Shown: positions 22,426-35,000 of the stretch, in pieces
How the letters are laid out: each line of letters starts with the position of its first letter
Position numbering within the stretch: the stretch's first letter is position 1
Assembly (NCBI GenBank): GCA_025331565.1
Contig: JAFREQ010000035.1
Location: forward strand, 1 to 64,000
Length of the DNA: 64,000 bases
From: Holacanthus passer
Taxonomy: Eukaryota > Chordata > Actinopteri > Pomacanthidae
Direction: 5' to 3'
Notes under the pieces: model-generated
Told to the model about the DNA's origin: nothing
The model's database searches: none
Seen by the model: the letters and a program-made list of their open reading frames with translations, nothing else
Made by a program: the position numbers and the translations under genes

Positions 22426-25400
22426 TCAAGAGTACTGAGTGTTAGAGATTTTCTTCCACAGTAACGTCTTCAGATTGTTAAGGACAAGTGAGTGATGCAC
22501 CTCCATCTGGCTTGCCAGACCGCTGAGTGTCACACAAGTGCGTAACTGCTTTTCCAGATCCCCTCTGAGGTCAGAAGGTGCTCCGAAAAGCAGAAAATCC
22601 TGCAGCAGAACGCACACCTTTGCGAGATTGGGCTGCACAACCTCAGTGTTACACTGCTTCACCAGTCGATCGCAGGTGGCCGTGCAGTCTCGGCCATAAG
22701 TACAGTCTGCGTTAGTCTCACATCGCCGCCCCCTCAAAAATCCACGCACAACTGCCTCAGATGCCACGCTGCGCAGGTTGGCCATCTTGCAGTCATACTT
22801 TGCATTGTAGCCCACGTGGCGAGGACTGGCGTCACATATTAGGAAGCTCCCGTAGGATCCGTGGAAGACCTCTTCCACAAACTCCAGTAGGCCGATGGTG
22901 ATGCGAGCCCTGCGGGGCCAGGCTGGTGCGAGCCAGTGGTTCAGGCTGGAGCTCAAGGCCTCGGGGACGACAGCCTGCAGGTAATGAGGCACCTCTAGCC
23001 TGTAGAGGGAGCTGTGGCCCACACGTTCCGTCACATACAAGTCTCCGCAGAAGCCCAGCAGCTTGGGGGTGTGCTCCTTCTCCTGCAGCGCCACCATCAG
23101 GAGGAACTCGTTGATCTGGAGAAGAGCCCAGATAGACTTGGCTTCTGCTAGAGACACTTTGCCGTCCTGGTTGACATCGGCCAAAGTGATGACCCTGTCC
23201 ACCAAGGTGCTCAAAGACGACTGCTCACCAAGGTTAGCCTGCAAGAAGGAGGTGGACACAATTTGGTTATTATGTGGAGAATGTGGTATAAAAAAGGTTG
23301 CACAAGGAATATCGTCAAAAAATAGTTTTTGACTAGATTTGTTTCGTTAGGTTCTTTTTATAGTGGTAGTTGTTCCATATCTCATATGGTGCATTTGCTG
23401 AGAAAAGGACCTTGAGGAAACTGTGCAGCATCTCTTTAAATTCATCCATAGAGGTTCCACGAGTGGGTTTGTCAAAGAGGCTCATCTCCTGTCGCAGCAC
23501 GGAGTCTGGAGCCCCATCAGTCTTTACTAGATCTTCAATACCACACTTGATCACAACAGGTCTCTCCTTCCACAGTCCACTGTACACCTGCAAATACAGA
23601 CATGTGAGAACAGCTAGAGATTATGTATGAAAGCTTTTGGGATGTTTTCAAACACAGGCATGAATTTAATACAAGTTGAAGAGGTGTTCAGAACTGCATT
23701 CACCATTTGCTGTTATAAAAATGAGCACTGCCGAAAAACTGCCCTTTTCAAATGGAAGGAAAACATTTTTGAAACAAACATGACATTAATCATGTCTAAT
23801 ACTGAATCTAGTCCAAACATTTTATCCTGTGTTCCAACATTTGATTTTCTAATATTTTTCTCAGATAAAGCCAACTCTTATGTTTTTTTTCCTCCAGAAA
23901 AATCTGTGTTTTAGTCATAATTGTAAATTGGTGAGCCATTATTTTTTCAGATTTTACCTAATTAAGGAATATCAGGTCAATGACATCATATTTATCATTT
24001 TCTGAAATATGTGTGTTGGGTTGATGCCACATTGAATACTCGAAGGCCTTCTGGTTATGTAATTATTTTTTAAAAGCATAAATAAAACCTGTGCCACGAG
24101 CAAAAAATGCTTGTGTTTCTGGTTAGTACATTAGAATCTTTCACTGTGAGAAGAAAGAAAAATCATTGACATACGAGCAACGTTTGGTTTGGATGTGTTT
24201 TCTTTAGCCAAAAGTTAGCGTGTGTGTTACCTGATGTGTGGAGGAGGTGGACATGCAGCGCTGCAGGGTTAGACTCCTCTGATCACACAGTGCCTTGCAG
24301 GACGAGCCTGATATTATGCCCCTTCTATAGTGATCACACTACAGAAGGAAACAGGAAATTCACTACATTAACCACTGGGAACAGATCTCTTCTTAAAATC
24401 CAGCTGTAAACATTTTAAATAAATATTCCAGCTGTGAACCAAATGCACGTCTCCTGCTCTCCTTGAACCTATAAAAATGAGGCACACACAGACTTTCACA
24501 AACTGTACATCCATGTGCATGTAGGCACTCACTGTTGTGCAGATCTGATTATTTTATGATTGAGGTTACATCATTGATCTTTAATTATGCATCAACTGCT
24601 CTGCGTAGTTATCTCTTTAAACGCCGTTGTGTTCCTCAGTGTCTCATTAAATGTCAGTGCCTGTTCTGTTGTCAACAGCCGAAAGCTCTGAAACACAGCT
24701 GGGAACAGCAGGAGAGTGGATCAGCTTTAGGCTGTATCTTTACCCAATGTCAAAGGTCATGCATGAAGGAGAAGGCCGACCCAAGAAGCCCCCAACTGTC
24801 CCTATTCCCTCTCAAAAACATTTCTTTTTACCCTTTGGCGCTTTTATGAAATTTTTAATCTTTGGCTAAGACCAGCACTACAACCACATGGGATTTTTTT
24901 TTCTATACTGACCTGTAATTTGTTACATGGGTCTTACAACCCCAATTCCAAAAAGTTGGGACACTGTAAATAAAAACTGGATGCAATCATTTACAAACAA
25001 ACTGTTTTACAAAGTGTTCCTGAGTCCATGTATTAATCTCCTTTATACAATCACGTGTGTTGAACCTCTCTCCATCCTCGCTTGTGAACGACTGAGTCTT
25101 TCCAGGATGAACCTTTCATACCCAATCATGATACTATCACCTGTTACCAATGAACCTGTTTACCTGTGGAATGATCCAAACAGGTGTTTTTGGATCAGTC
25201 CACAACTTTCACAGTCTTTTGTTGCTCCTGTCCCAACTTGTTTGAAATTCAGAATGAGCAGATATTTACAAAAATCAATGAAGCTGATGAGGTCAAATAT
25301 TAAATATTCCTGCGCTAACCTACCTGCAATGATTGGTTTGCCAGAGCTATAGAGCTGAGCAACTGTAGAGATGGAGTAAGCTACAGCAATCAGGAGTACA

Positions 25401-26842
25401 TGGGAGCATAGGGCATCAACAGTGTTTGTGTAATTACTCTTACTGCCAGAAGGAGGAGACAAAAGTTCTGCACTGCAGGTTTAATCACATCTGATCATAA
25501 TTCAAATTTAGTCCCCCCGAATTAACCATTTAGCTCAGTAACATAATATTTAATCACTGAGGAGGCAAGTAGCATCCTGATCACCATCACACCAAACAGG
25601 CTGTCATACGATTCAGAGACTATACTTACAATGACCATATGGCAGACATGCCCACGGCAGAGTTCAGAGTAAGAGGCATACTGCATGTAGATGACCCAGC
25701 TGGCGACGAGGATGCCCAGCCATGCCAGGAGAAGGTACTTCACCTTAATGGCTGGGAGACGACTCTTCAGGAGGGTGGGAGAAGAGAAAACACAGTGAGC
25801 CAAGGACACATGACGACTGATTTAATATAGACCTAAACAACAATAATTTAAAGAGGCTGTCACTTGAGCTCACATTAGTTACATTAATGTAAAAATACTC
25901 TATTACAAGTCAAAGCCCTACGTTCAAAATCAAAGTATTAGTGGCAAAAATTTACTTGAAAGTATCAAAAGTTAAAGTCCTGCAGCAAAAACTGGCGCCT
26001 GTGTCTGATGTATTAGGCTATTACATACAACCTTAATAGATTGATAGTACTGATGCATTAATGCAGCATTTTAGCTTTTGCAGCTGTTCATGTTGGAGTT
26101 ACTTTTAATCACTTTCACACAGTTAGTCTGGTGGTTCCCAACATGAGTCAGCTCCCTCCTAAGGGTCACAAGATACAGGACATAAATCTGATGGGTCATG
26201 ATTATGAATGGAGGTGGAAAGAGGAAAACAACAACAGTAAATTGTAAATTATTCAATAATTTTACCTCTTTGGCCTTAAACAAATAAACAAAACCATATA
26301 AGCAGAAGAAGAAGAAGAAATGTCTCTACATCCCAAACCCCAGCTAAACAGTTTTTGTAAAGAATCAAAAGCAAAAAATAAATAAATAAAATTAACAATT
26401 TTAAATTATAATAATGCAATAAATTTTACAAGGTTATAATTTGTTGGGTTTTTTTAAATGAAAAATCTTAATCTGAAAAGTAACTAGCAACCACAGAAAT
26501 AAGTGAAGTGATCAACAACATCTTTGTGAAATTTAAGTAACAACATGATATGGAAATAAAGTCAAAGTATCTGAGAATTAAATATGAATAACTGATAGAG
26601 GCCTACACAACAATAACTGAACGGACACTTGACCTTAAACCAACATTGCTGATATGCATCCTGCAAATTTCTTTGTGACATTTTGTGATGCTGGACTCAG
26701 TAACATCCATGCACATTTTGCACTGGTCGTCTGTCATGCATGCAGGTTGTAGCATCATGCTGTCCATGCATACCTGCAGACCTTTGGACAGAGGGCAGAA
26801 CAGCACCAAATGGACCAGTCTCCGCAGAGCCCTGGGCATCAT
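22426..26842 (-). CDS. dipk1b: Divergent protein kinase domain 1B (FAM69B), 5 exons
   Basis: Exons on the minus strand are 26842-26774, 25764-25630, 24338-24231, 23587-23411 and 23238-22426; all junctions are phase 0 with GT-AG. The product is 433 residues (human 431). It starts MMPRALRRLVHLVLFCPLSK; the second ATG (26839) is equally possible. One membrane segment, about residues 33-50 (YLLLAWLGILVASWVIYM), makes it a type II ER membrane protein with a lumenal Cys-rich domain. Landmarks: RGIISGSSCKALC, VYSGLWKERPVVIKCG, FDKPTRGTS, an EF-hand-like loop DVNQDGKVSLAE at about 184-195, IGLLEFVEEVFHGSYG, GRRCETNADCTYGRDC and the end TLLWKKISNTQYS. FAM69 proteins belong to a kinase-like family of the secretory pathway; substrates are not established. 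A transposon copy sits in the second intron. Confidence 0.95.
24938..25300 (+). mobile_element. Nonautonomous DNA element in dipk1b intron
   Basis: It begins with 'acaaccccaattccaaaaag', a terminus I know as abundant in percomorph fish, followed by 'ttgggacactgtaaataaaa'. The interior matches 4215-4500 in inverse orientation at high identity. No transposase is encoded. It lies in the intron between dipk1b exons 2 and 3. Confidence 0.6.
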
Positions 26843-27310
26843 GAGCGACTGTTGTTGGGAGGCAGCAGAGAGAGAAAGCAGGGATTCCTGTCTGATCACA
26901 TCCTCACAGCAAACCTCCTGCACAACGCGCGTCTCATGATGAAGCGCATCAGATTTTCTGCAGCTTCTCTTTCAATGCATCTGACACAACACTGGACCTT
27001 TGCTGTGAGATTCCCTCATCCAATGTTTCAACACAAATCATCCGCCAGAGAGAGAAGAAAAAGATCAAGTGCGCGTCCTTGAAATGGAGCAGATTTCTGA
27101 TCCACATGAGCAAATTAAAGACCTCCTCCTCCTCCTCCAGCAGCAGATCCGATTAATGCACCAGATTAATGCAGTTTCTTCATTATCTCCTCGGATGAAA
27201 CTGGACAAAAAAAAAACCACACAGAAACAGGCGATGAGCACAAAACCTCTGTTTCCCTGCGCCTCATCACTGCGCCTCTTTAAAGGGGAAGATGCGGGAG
27301 CTCAGCTGTG
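26843..27310 (-). promoter_or_regulatory. dipk1b: dipk1b 5' leader and upstream region
   Basis: This lies upstream of the dipk1b start on the minus strand. It is somewhat richer in GC and CpG than the flanking AT-rich DNA, especially near 26900-27080 and 27235-27310. In frame with the start, the minus strand stays open up to another ATG at 26921-26923; human lacks such an extension, so it is treated as leader. Transcription start not determined. Confidence 0.35.
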
Positions 27311-27644
27311 AGATGTGTTTTTATACCTCCGACAGAAATCTGCAAATCTGCTATGTGCTTCCTGGCTTTTTGTCCATGTGAGGAAAAAAAACACACACAT
27401 ATACATCCTGCTACATATTGACCCCCTGTAGATGTAAAAGGCAAATATGTTGAGAGAATAACACAATAAATAGATAAACAAACAAACAAATAAATAGGTA
27501 ACTAAGAAATAAGATACAGGATTGTTTTACATGTCCTTCTATTTTAAGTAATAGATATATTTAGGTCTGTTTTATAATATTGTTATTAACATATTGGCAC
27601 TTTCCATTTTATTGTAGCATTAGCACTTTAATTTATAAATGGAT

Positions 27645-27750
27645 AAGATAACATAAGATATTCCTTTATTAGTCCCACAACGGGGAAATTTACAGCATTA
27701 CAGCAGCAAGATAAATAGTAGGTTAAAAAAACAGTATAAACAAGAAAAGT
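27645..27750 (-). mobile_element. LINE tail fragment
   Basis: The stretch 'ataagatattcctttattag' followed by 'tcccacaacggggaaattta' and 'cagcattacagcagc' is a widespread 3'-tail motif of fish non-LTR retrotransposons, from memory. It flanks AAGATAA/TAAGATA simple repeats. No coding part is present and the clade is not determined. Confidence 0.5.
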
Positions 27751-28560
27751 ATAAAAAAGTATTAACAATTTGACTAGAGTAGAAATTATAAACACTTTAG
27801 CTACAATAAAAGTATTGATCATTAAGCTATTATCTTTGGAGTCCTGAATCTACAGCAAAAGATCAGACAACTCAAAAACACTGATTCAAAAAAAGTAGGG
27901 ACAATGTGCAAAATTTAAGGTAAAACAGAATGTGATGTACAATGAAAATGCTTTGCAGAAACTGGTTGATCAGGAAGACCAAAAGTGATCAAGTGGTGTA
28001 GTGAAGAATCCTAAATATGTCTTCTTCAATCTGATGAGTAGATCAAATCCACCTGAATGCCATCTGAAAACATTTCAATGGAAGGGATACAACTCAACAA
28101 TATCTGTATACAGTTGGTCCATGGCACAAATTTGATCTAGAAATAATAGATAAATAAATCTTTCTTCTTATTTTTATGTACATATCAGTTTATTTTTTTC
28201 TCCATCTTCTCTCTCTGTTCTGTTTCTTACTTAGGTACCAGGCTCATGAGTTCAGACTTTGGCCTATTGAAAACACTGGTATTTCTAATTGTAGAGAATA
28301 GAAAAATGTTCATTAATCACCCAAACATGGAATCCCCTTAGTGCCTTCAGGTGCTGTCGGAAATCTGACTTTTAACAGATATCAATTGAAAAGGTAAATA
28401 ATCCGGATTCACAAGATTTAAATGATGTCAATCCACACGAAAAACAAAACAACGACAACACTGATCTCCATTCATATTCAATAAACACCACAGGAGACCA
28501 GTTTCTATTTATACTTAATGAGCGATAAGTCACACTGCAGAGCCGTGATGCCTTTCGATG
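27751..28560. other. AT-rich spacer upstream of ttll11
   Basis: No gene recognised. A segment at about 27885-28080 (gattcaaaaaaagtagggac...) vaguely resembles the terminus of the element at 24938 and may be a diverged relative. Confidence 0.35.
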
Positions 28561-29089
28561 CCGGAGGTTACGAGGAGCTCAAAAGGCAACATCAGCTGGA
28601 CTCATAGCAGTTGGACGCCGAACGACAAGCTGCTCCTTAACAACACAGACACCGTGAGACACAAGAGGACAAAGGACTGTGGACATTTACACAAAGCTGA
28701 GGAGTAGATAAAGATGCCTGTCAGGTAAAAGTCTGTCATGAGTTGAAGGCTAGTTTGAGAACCGTTTGTTAGCTAAATGAAGTTTGACAGGCTAGCGTCA
28801 GGTTTAGCTATCATCAAGTAGCTAGCTGGCTACAAGTGCTGCCATCATTAGCGGCTAGCATAGGTTAAGTCAGAGCCAATAGCCCTTATTTCTTTTATTT
28901 CTGTTAGCTGTCAGACGTTGTCTCTTTAGCCCGAGCTGCCAACCGCCAATTAGCCAGATAGCGCTAACGGCTGTAACACTTTAATTAGCAATTTAAGCTA
29001 GCGATGCGTACTACATTACTTCATTTTAACGTTAGTCTGCCGGATTACTGCGCCCTGTGTTACAGCCCCGATCAGCAGCATCTCACATA
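28560..29089 (+). promoter_or_regulatory. ttll11: ttll11 5' leader with intron and uORF
   Basis: A donor TCAG|GTAAAA at 28724/28725 and an acceptor 'ccctgtgttacag' ending at 29065 suggest a leader exon ending at 28724 spliced to 29066. In that spliced leader ATG 28714 opens an 11-codon uORF (MPVSPDQQHLT) whose TAA at 29088-29090 overlaps the A of the main ATG at 29090. The intron between is rich in GCTAGC/GTTAGC motifs, often seen around teleost transcription starts. The splice model is inferred from signals only. Confidence 0.45.
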
Positions 29090-32000
29090 ATGAGTGATCA
29101 TTATGTGAAAGTTAAGGTTGAACTCGAGCTAATGAAGTCGTTAGGAGAGGATGCAGAGAAGGAGGGTGTGGACACCGAGGAGCAGGTCCCGGTGTCCTCT
29201 GTCTCATCAGACCCGTCCAGCATCACCACACCTGGAGGAGATGCATCCAACACCTCCATCGCTTGTAAAAAGGGTAAAGGTCATAGTAAGGTAGGGAAAG
29301 ATGACATCAGCTCAGATATGTCACTACATGGGTCTTCTGCACATGCTGGCAAAAACTTGAATAGACTTGGACATGAGTGGACACTTCACTTAAAAAAGGG
29401 GGCTGGGAAGATCCTGCAGGGCAAGTCTGAGACAAATGGGAACTATGTCAACATCCATCCATCCAGAAACACTCAAGAAGCACGACGTGAGGACGGATTC
29501 AAGCTTGCAAAGAAGAGAAGACCAGTGACAGTGGATAGTGCAAAAGCCAAAACGTCTTTGGAGGCACTGAAGTTGAGCATCAAGCAGCTGAAGTGGAAAG
29601 AGGTATGCTGCATGAGTTTCTTTGTCTTGTGCTGGTTCATCCCATCGCTTTGCAGATTTCATTGATTCTCTTATGAAACCAGAGAGGATGCCTCACATCA
29701 GCTGCTCATGCATCAGTGTTTCATTCAAATGACAAGCTTAGGCGTCGGTCTTGAATGTGCATTGATGAAAACCTCTGTCTTACTGTTCTAAATGTGATAT
29801 TAAAAACCATATGTTTGCAATTTGTCTTCTAGTTACACACAACAGCAGGAACCTTCAGTCATCCTCTTTGATTCAAGGTGTTTTGAAAGGTGACTTAGAG
29901 CTGCAACGATTAATCAATTAGTTGGCTTGATTAAACCTTTTTCACTTTTCAAGCAAAAATGTCAAAAAACAAATTGCTGGTTCCAGCTTCTAAAATGTAA
30001 GAATTTGCTGCTTGACTTTGTCGCCCTGGGCTCTGGGAAATGTGATGAGCATTTTTTTTGACATTTTATGAACTAAATGATTAATTGTGAAGATTAATCG
30101 ATAATTGAAATAATTGTGACTTAGTCGTTCATTGGCCTAATTGGAATGAAAATCTTCATATGCATGGCTCTTGATGGCACAGTCCTCCTCATGATATGAC
30201 CATAAGCTTCATGTATGTAGGCGATTTACATTTTCTATCTTTGCCTTACCATATATCCTCTTGATGTTGAGACAGGCCAGAGGGTGTGATGAGCTGGATT
30301 TGGGTTATAGAGGTCACACATAAGCACAGGCTGCCTGCAGTGTCTGTGCTTAGAGAGAACTAGAAGAAAATGCCAACAATGCAATCTGAGAAAACATTTA
30401 CTGGCCATTTAACAGCTGGTAAAAGACAATAGAAACTTACCCACTGCATCCTGTAAACATTACTGTGATGGACAATAAAAGCAGGGTTAAAATCAATAAT
30501 TTACATGAGCCTGTTTTTCCATGGAAAGCTTTTCTATCTGCAAAAGGCTTTTTGAGATTATATAATAGCTGGCCTGTGTGTTTCTTTTCTTAGTTATCCA
30601 AAAACTGAAATTTTATGAGAGGCAGTATCTCTGACACAATGTGAATCACAAAGCTATTTTTTCTCAGAAGTTGGAACTAAAATTTGAGTCTGTGTAGGAG
30701 TCTTTTTTTTGTATACTTGAACTTAATTTATCTATTATCTGCACTCTTGAAGATGAAGTTTTAAGTTAATGTTTTTATTTATCTAATTGATGTAAATGAA
30801 TCACAAAAACAAAAAGCTTTTCATATTATATATATATATATTTGATATATTTCCAGCAGTTAGACAACCATTTAAATTGATTTATTTACTTGTCTGTTTC
30901 GTGGACAAAACATTTTATGTCACCTCTTGATCAAAAGAAAAAAATCAATGGCATATTCACTGTTTTTAGATGTTTCATAGACCAAGCCATACACTGATTA
31001 ATCAAGAAGATAATTTACATATTAATTGATAATGAAAATAATCATTAGTTGCAGCTCTAATTTAAAATATGATGACTTATTATCCATTCCTATTGATGAC
31101 TTATTTCCAGTATCTCTATCAAAGTTTGAAGAGTCATTGATTAAAAGCTTGGCACATTCTTAAGTAGATCACCTTTAACCCACCCACAACCTGATAATGT
31201 CTTTTTTCATGCCTCTAATGTATAAAATTACAGAGGATGGTTGTGAATGAAAGTTGTTCTAAATGAACAGCAACAACTGTAAAAGATTTATGAGCAGGCT
31301 AATTGACCCAGCCGTTCTTATTCCGAGCCATAAACACCATCTGGTCAGTTTGAATGCGATGCAATTAATACCTGCTATCAACCATTATTAACTTGTGTCC
31401 ATTATGCATGAGGACTAAAGAAGGCCAACGCGATGAGACCGGTGAAGTAAAGACTCTACTTATCACCGGTGACCACGCCGTGACACTTAAACCCTTCCAG
31501 GTCTGGTATCGGAAACGGTAGACAGAAGGCCTATACATTACAGCGCTTTGTCCTCACGGTCCACCCCCAACAAAGTCAAGGTGCTATAGATCCTGTGTCT
31601 GTTTGAAAGTCCCGGTCAGCGTCTTAGACAGAGCTCAAACTCCAGTAACCTTGCTCTATTTGTTTGTCAGTTATGAAAGGAGCTATGATTTGTGAAAATC
31701 CCTTTATCGAGTTGTAACACACAGAGCAGTTAAGTAGGATCCTGGATACAATTTTGGAAAGTTTATGAGGACATTTTAGTGGCTGATACATTTGGCTTTG
31801 AGGTCCATTTACATCTAAATTACTACGTCTCTACATCTGCAGTAATTCCTTGCCTGAGAGACAGCTGTCAACTGACTTTCAGCATATGGCATTCTCCTAA
31901 ACAGTGGGAAATGATTAGCCTTAAGCTCCTCTAATCCAATAGACTGTTAGTCCTCTTTGAGGCAAAGGGAGAATGGCAGGCCTGAGGATCTGAGTGACAA

Positions 32001-35000
32001 CTTCAGAAAATTAGGCTAATAACCGTGCATTTAATCACAGGCTTGGTATTTTGATTAGGATCCTACAGACTAAGCTGACATTTTGAATTAAAGCACATTC
32101 ATTTTTAAAGGCCTGTCACCTAGATGCAGCCTTGTGGCTTGTTTAGAAAAATCATAACCTGTATACTGGATGTATGACAAATAAGCTGCAACTTGAAAAA
32201 TCCTATTCATGGCTGCATTTTGTAGCTAAATACATCAAATACATTGTCCTTTGGCTGGGCTTCATTCATAAAGTGGCTCGGAAAATGAACTTGGCCCACA
32301 CATGATTAAGTCCACAACAATTGAAACTACTCAAATTAATTAGACATCCTTCTCTCATGTGATTAGACAATTATACGCTGGCATTTCTGTGGCAGTATTT
32401 ATAGCAGGTCTTGGCTTTCCAGAAGGGTTTCCCTGTTTCACACGCTCACATGCTAATTCATTAATGAGATGCAGCTCCGTCAGAGATCCATCCTGTATCT
32501 GGGCCGTGGGGTAGGTTAGGGTCATATGAGAGGGGAATTTAGGATTGGTGACGATACAGAGCTCCTTATAGAGTCCTGATGCAATAAAGTTAAAGATAGA
32601 TATTCCCTGCCATAATTCTTTCCTACTTAATGTTGAGCTTTCGAAACTCAGTTGTGAGCTGTGTTAAGTTCTAATATATTAACCATGAGCTGGGTGGAAA
32701 TCAGGGAGTGCATCTTTAAAATAAATTATTCAGATCAGTTTCAGCAGGTTATAAGGATGAAGAATGCCTCCACAGACTGCAGTGCTCGTAGATGATTTTA
32801 GGTTTGCTGGTTGATTTTCTCATCCACATGTCATCAGAGAAAGAAAGCTTTCCTATTGTAACAGGGTTAATCTTCCCCTGTGTAGGAGCTGTATTTGTGA
32901 CACATCGACAAAGTGAAATCGTCCCCTTTATTGTATTTAAATGAAACCCATCATGACGGCTCAGGTAGAAAACATCCAGTATTTGACTGACTGAATAGAT
33001 TTAATATACTGGTCAGGTACTTTTTGAACTCTGTTGTTGTTACAGGTATTGATGGTATACCTCTGTCTGCTCCTATTCACTTCATTGTAACAACACATTT
33101 GGTGCATAACATGTGGTTTGGAGTGTGTGAGTGTGGGCAGGCGTAGAGGTGTAGAGGACAAAAGCTGTGCTTTGTGCCAGCAGGATTTCCTCACTCTCCA
33201 AATCCTTTTATTGTATCACTCCCCCTCTTCTTTCCCAGCTCATCACAACAGCACACGCACCACCTACCATCTTTAGGCAAGATTATCCCTCCTCTCTGGG
33301 ATCACCAGAAGGGCAAACACCTTACTAATGTCCTGAGTCATACTAACAGCTTAAACCTTCCTTCTCATTTACAGATGATTTTTTTAATTTAATGTTCTTA
33401 TTATTCTTTATTTTTGTTCATCATCTCTTATTTCCCCCTTTCACTGCTCTCTCTGCATTTCTTCAGTTTCCTCTGGGAAGACGAGCAGCCTGTGATATCT
33501 ACTGGCATGGTGTTTCCTTCCATGACAATGAAAATATCGTCTCAGGGCAGGTGAACAAGTTCCCAGGTATTTTCCCGCCTCTGCCTCTCTCATCTCCTAT
33601 AACCCGCTCTTGATGTAAAGCACCCTACATTAATACTAATACACTACCTGTAAGTGAAGTGATGGCTTTATTTCAGCTCACAGTACTTCATATACTCCGT
33701 ATTCTGTAATCACAACAGGAGGAGGGATTTAGTTAAAGCCTCACTGATCCTCATTGCTCTAACGCTAACCTTTTCATGCCATGGCAATAATCATTACTTA
33801 AGAGACTCTAGAGATTATTGTATTGGTAGGAAATATACATCCAAATCTACATCTCTGGAGTCTCCTTGCTTTATCTTACACGATATGATCCTAATGGATT
33901 TTCAGACTCAGATTTTCCCAGAGCAACATAATTCCCTTTAAATAGTGCTTTCCAAGTGCTTTTTTCGGTCAGTCTCTTGCATTGATTGTATCTCTGAAAC
34001 GGTGCTTTGTACATTGCAGGAATGGTTGAAATGCTGAGGAAGATCAACATGAGTCGGGCGGTGCGGACTATGCAGGAGTTGTTCCCAGAAGAGTACGACT
34101 TCTATCCCCGTTCCTGGATCCTGCCTGAGGAGTACCAGCAGTTTTCCACGCAGGTATAGTTGCATAACAAAAACATCATGATACTGCACATTGTGCACAG
34201 AGATCCTCTTTGGATTAGCTTAAATAAATGGTTTTTATTTAACCTGGTAAATTAAGTTTGAAAATCTCTCAAAAACCAAAGAAATCATGCAACAAAACAA
34301 TAGTAAAGAAGAAAATCAACACTAACAGGGCTAAAATAAGCTCAAACAAACACAATTAGCAAAGAGACATTTAACTAAGTTAGAAATTCAGCCAGAAATA
34401 TTAAAATCCTCAATTTAAATAGATTGTTCACAGCAGACATTTTGACTTGACATCACATCAGAAGCACAGGTGTTACTAATAACATTAACGATGGCTACCT
34501 TCCATTTAAGCGCCTGCAATACGTCATGACTGTAAGTCAGCATGCATGACAGGACCTGGAAACACCTAAATGGAACTGAGCCATCCTTGATAAGGATTAA
34601 TTACACCTGTGCTTTTCCTGCTGTCACAAACCAAAACAGGTGTTTTCCTTTTGCCGATCAATCTAAGAGCCAGAGCTGGTAACTTACAGGGCTTTCTTTC
34701 ACATGTCTGCTTTTATATTTGGAACACACAGCAGATTATGTCTTGTGGTCGGAGATAAAATTTCCTTTGAATACCCAGAATGACTTTATGAATAAAAATA
34801 TACCAGTGACTCAGTCAGCGTCTGGACAGAGGTGCTCAGATAGCTCTATAAACAAAAGTCACAGTGTTTCTTTAGCCATCTTGCTTCCTCTCAGTTTTCG
34901 AAATGGTTCATATTTCAGCAATAACCAACACAAATGCTGAAGTTGTGGAGTCTACTAATGTTTTTACATTGCTAGTCCTCTTTTCTCTCTGTCTGCTCAC

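Noticed and set aside
22926..23332. Plus-strand frames opposite dipk1b exon 5
   Set aside because: Shadows of the minus-strand coding exon.
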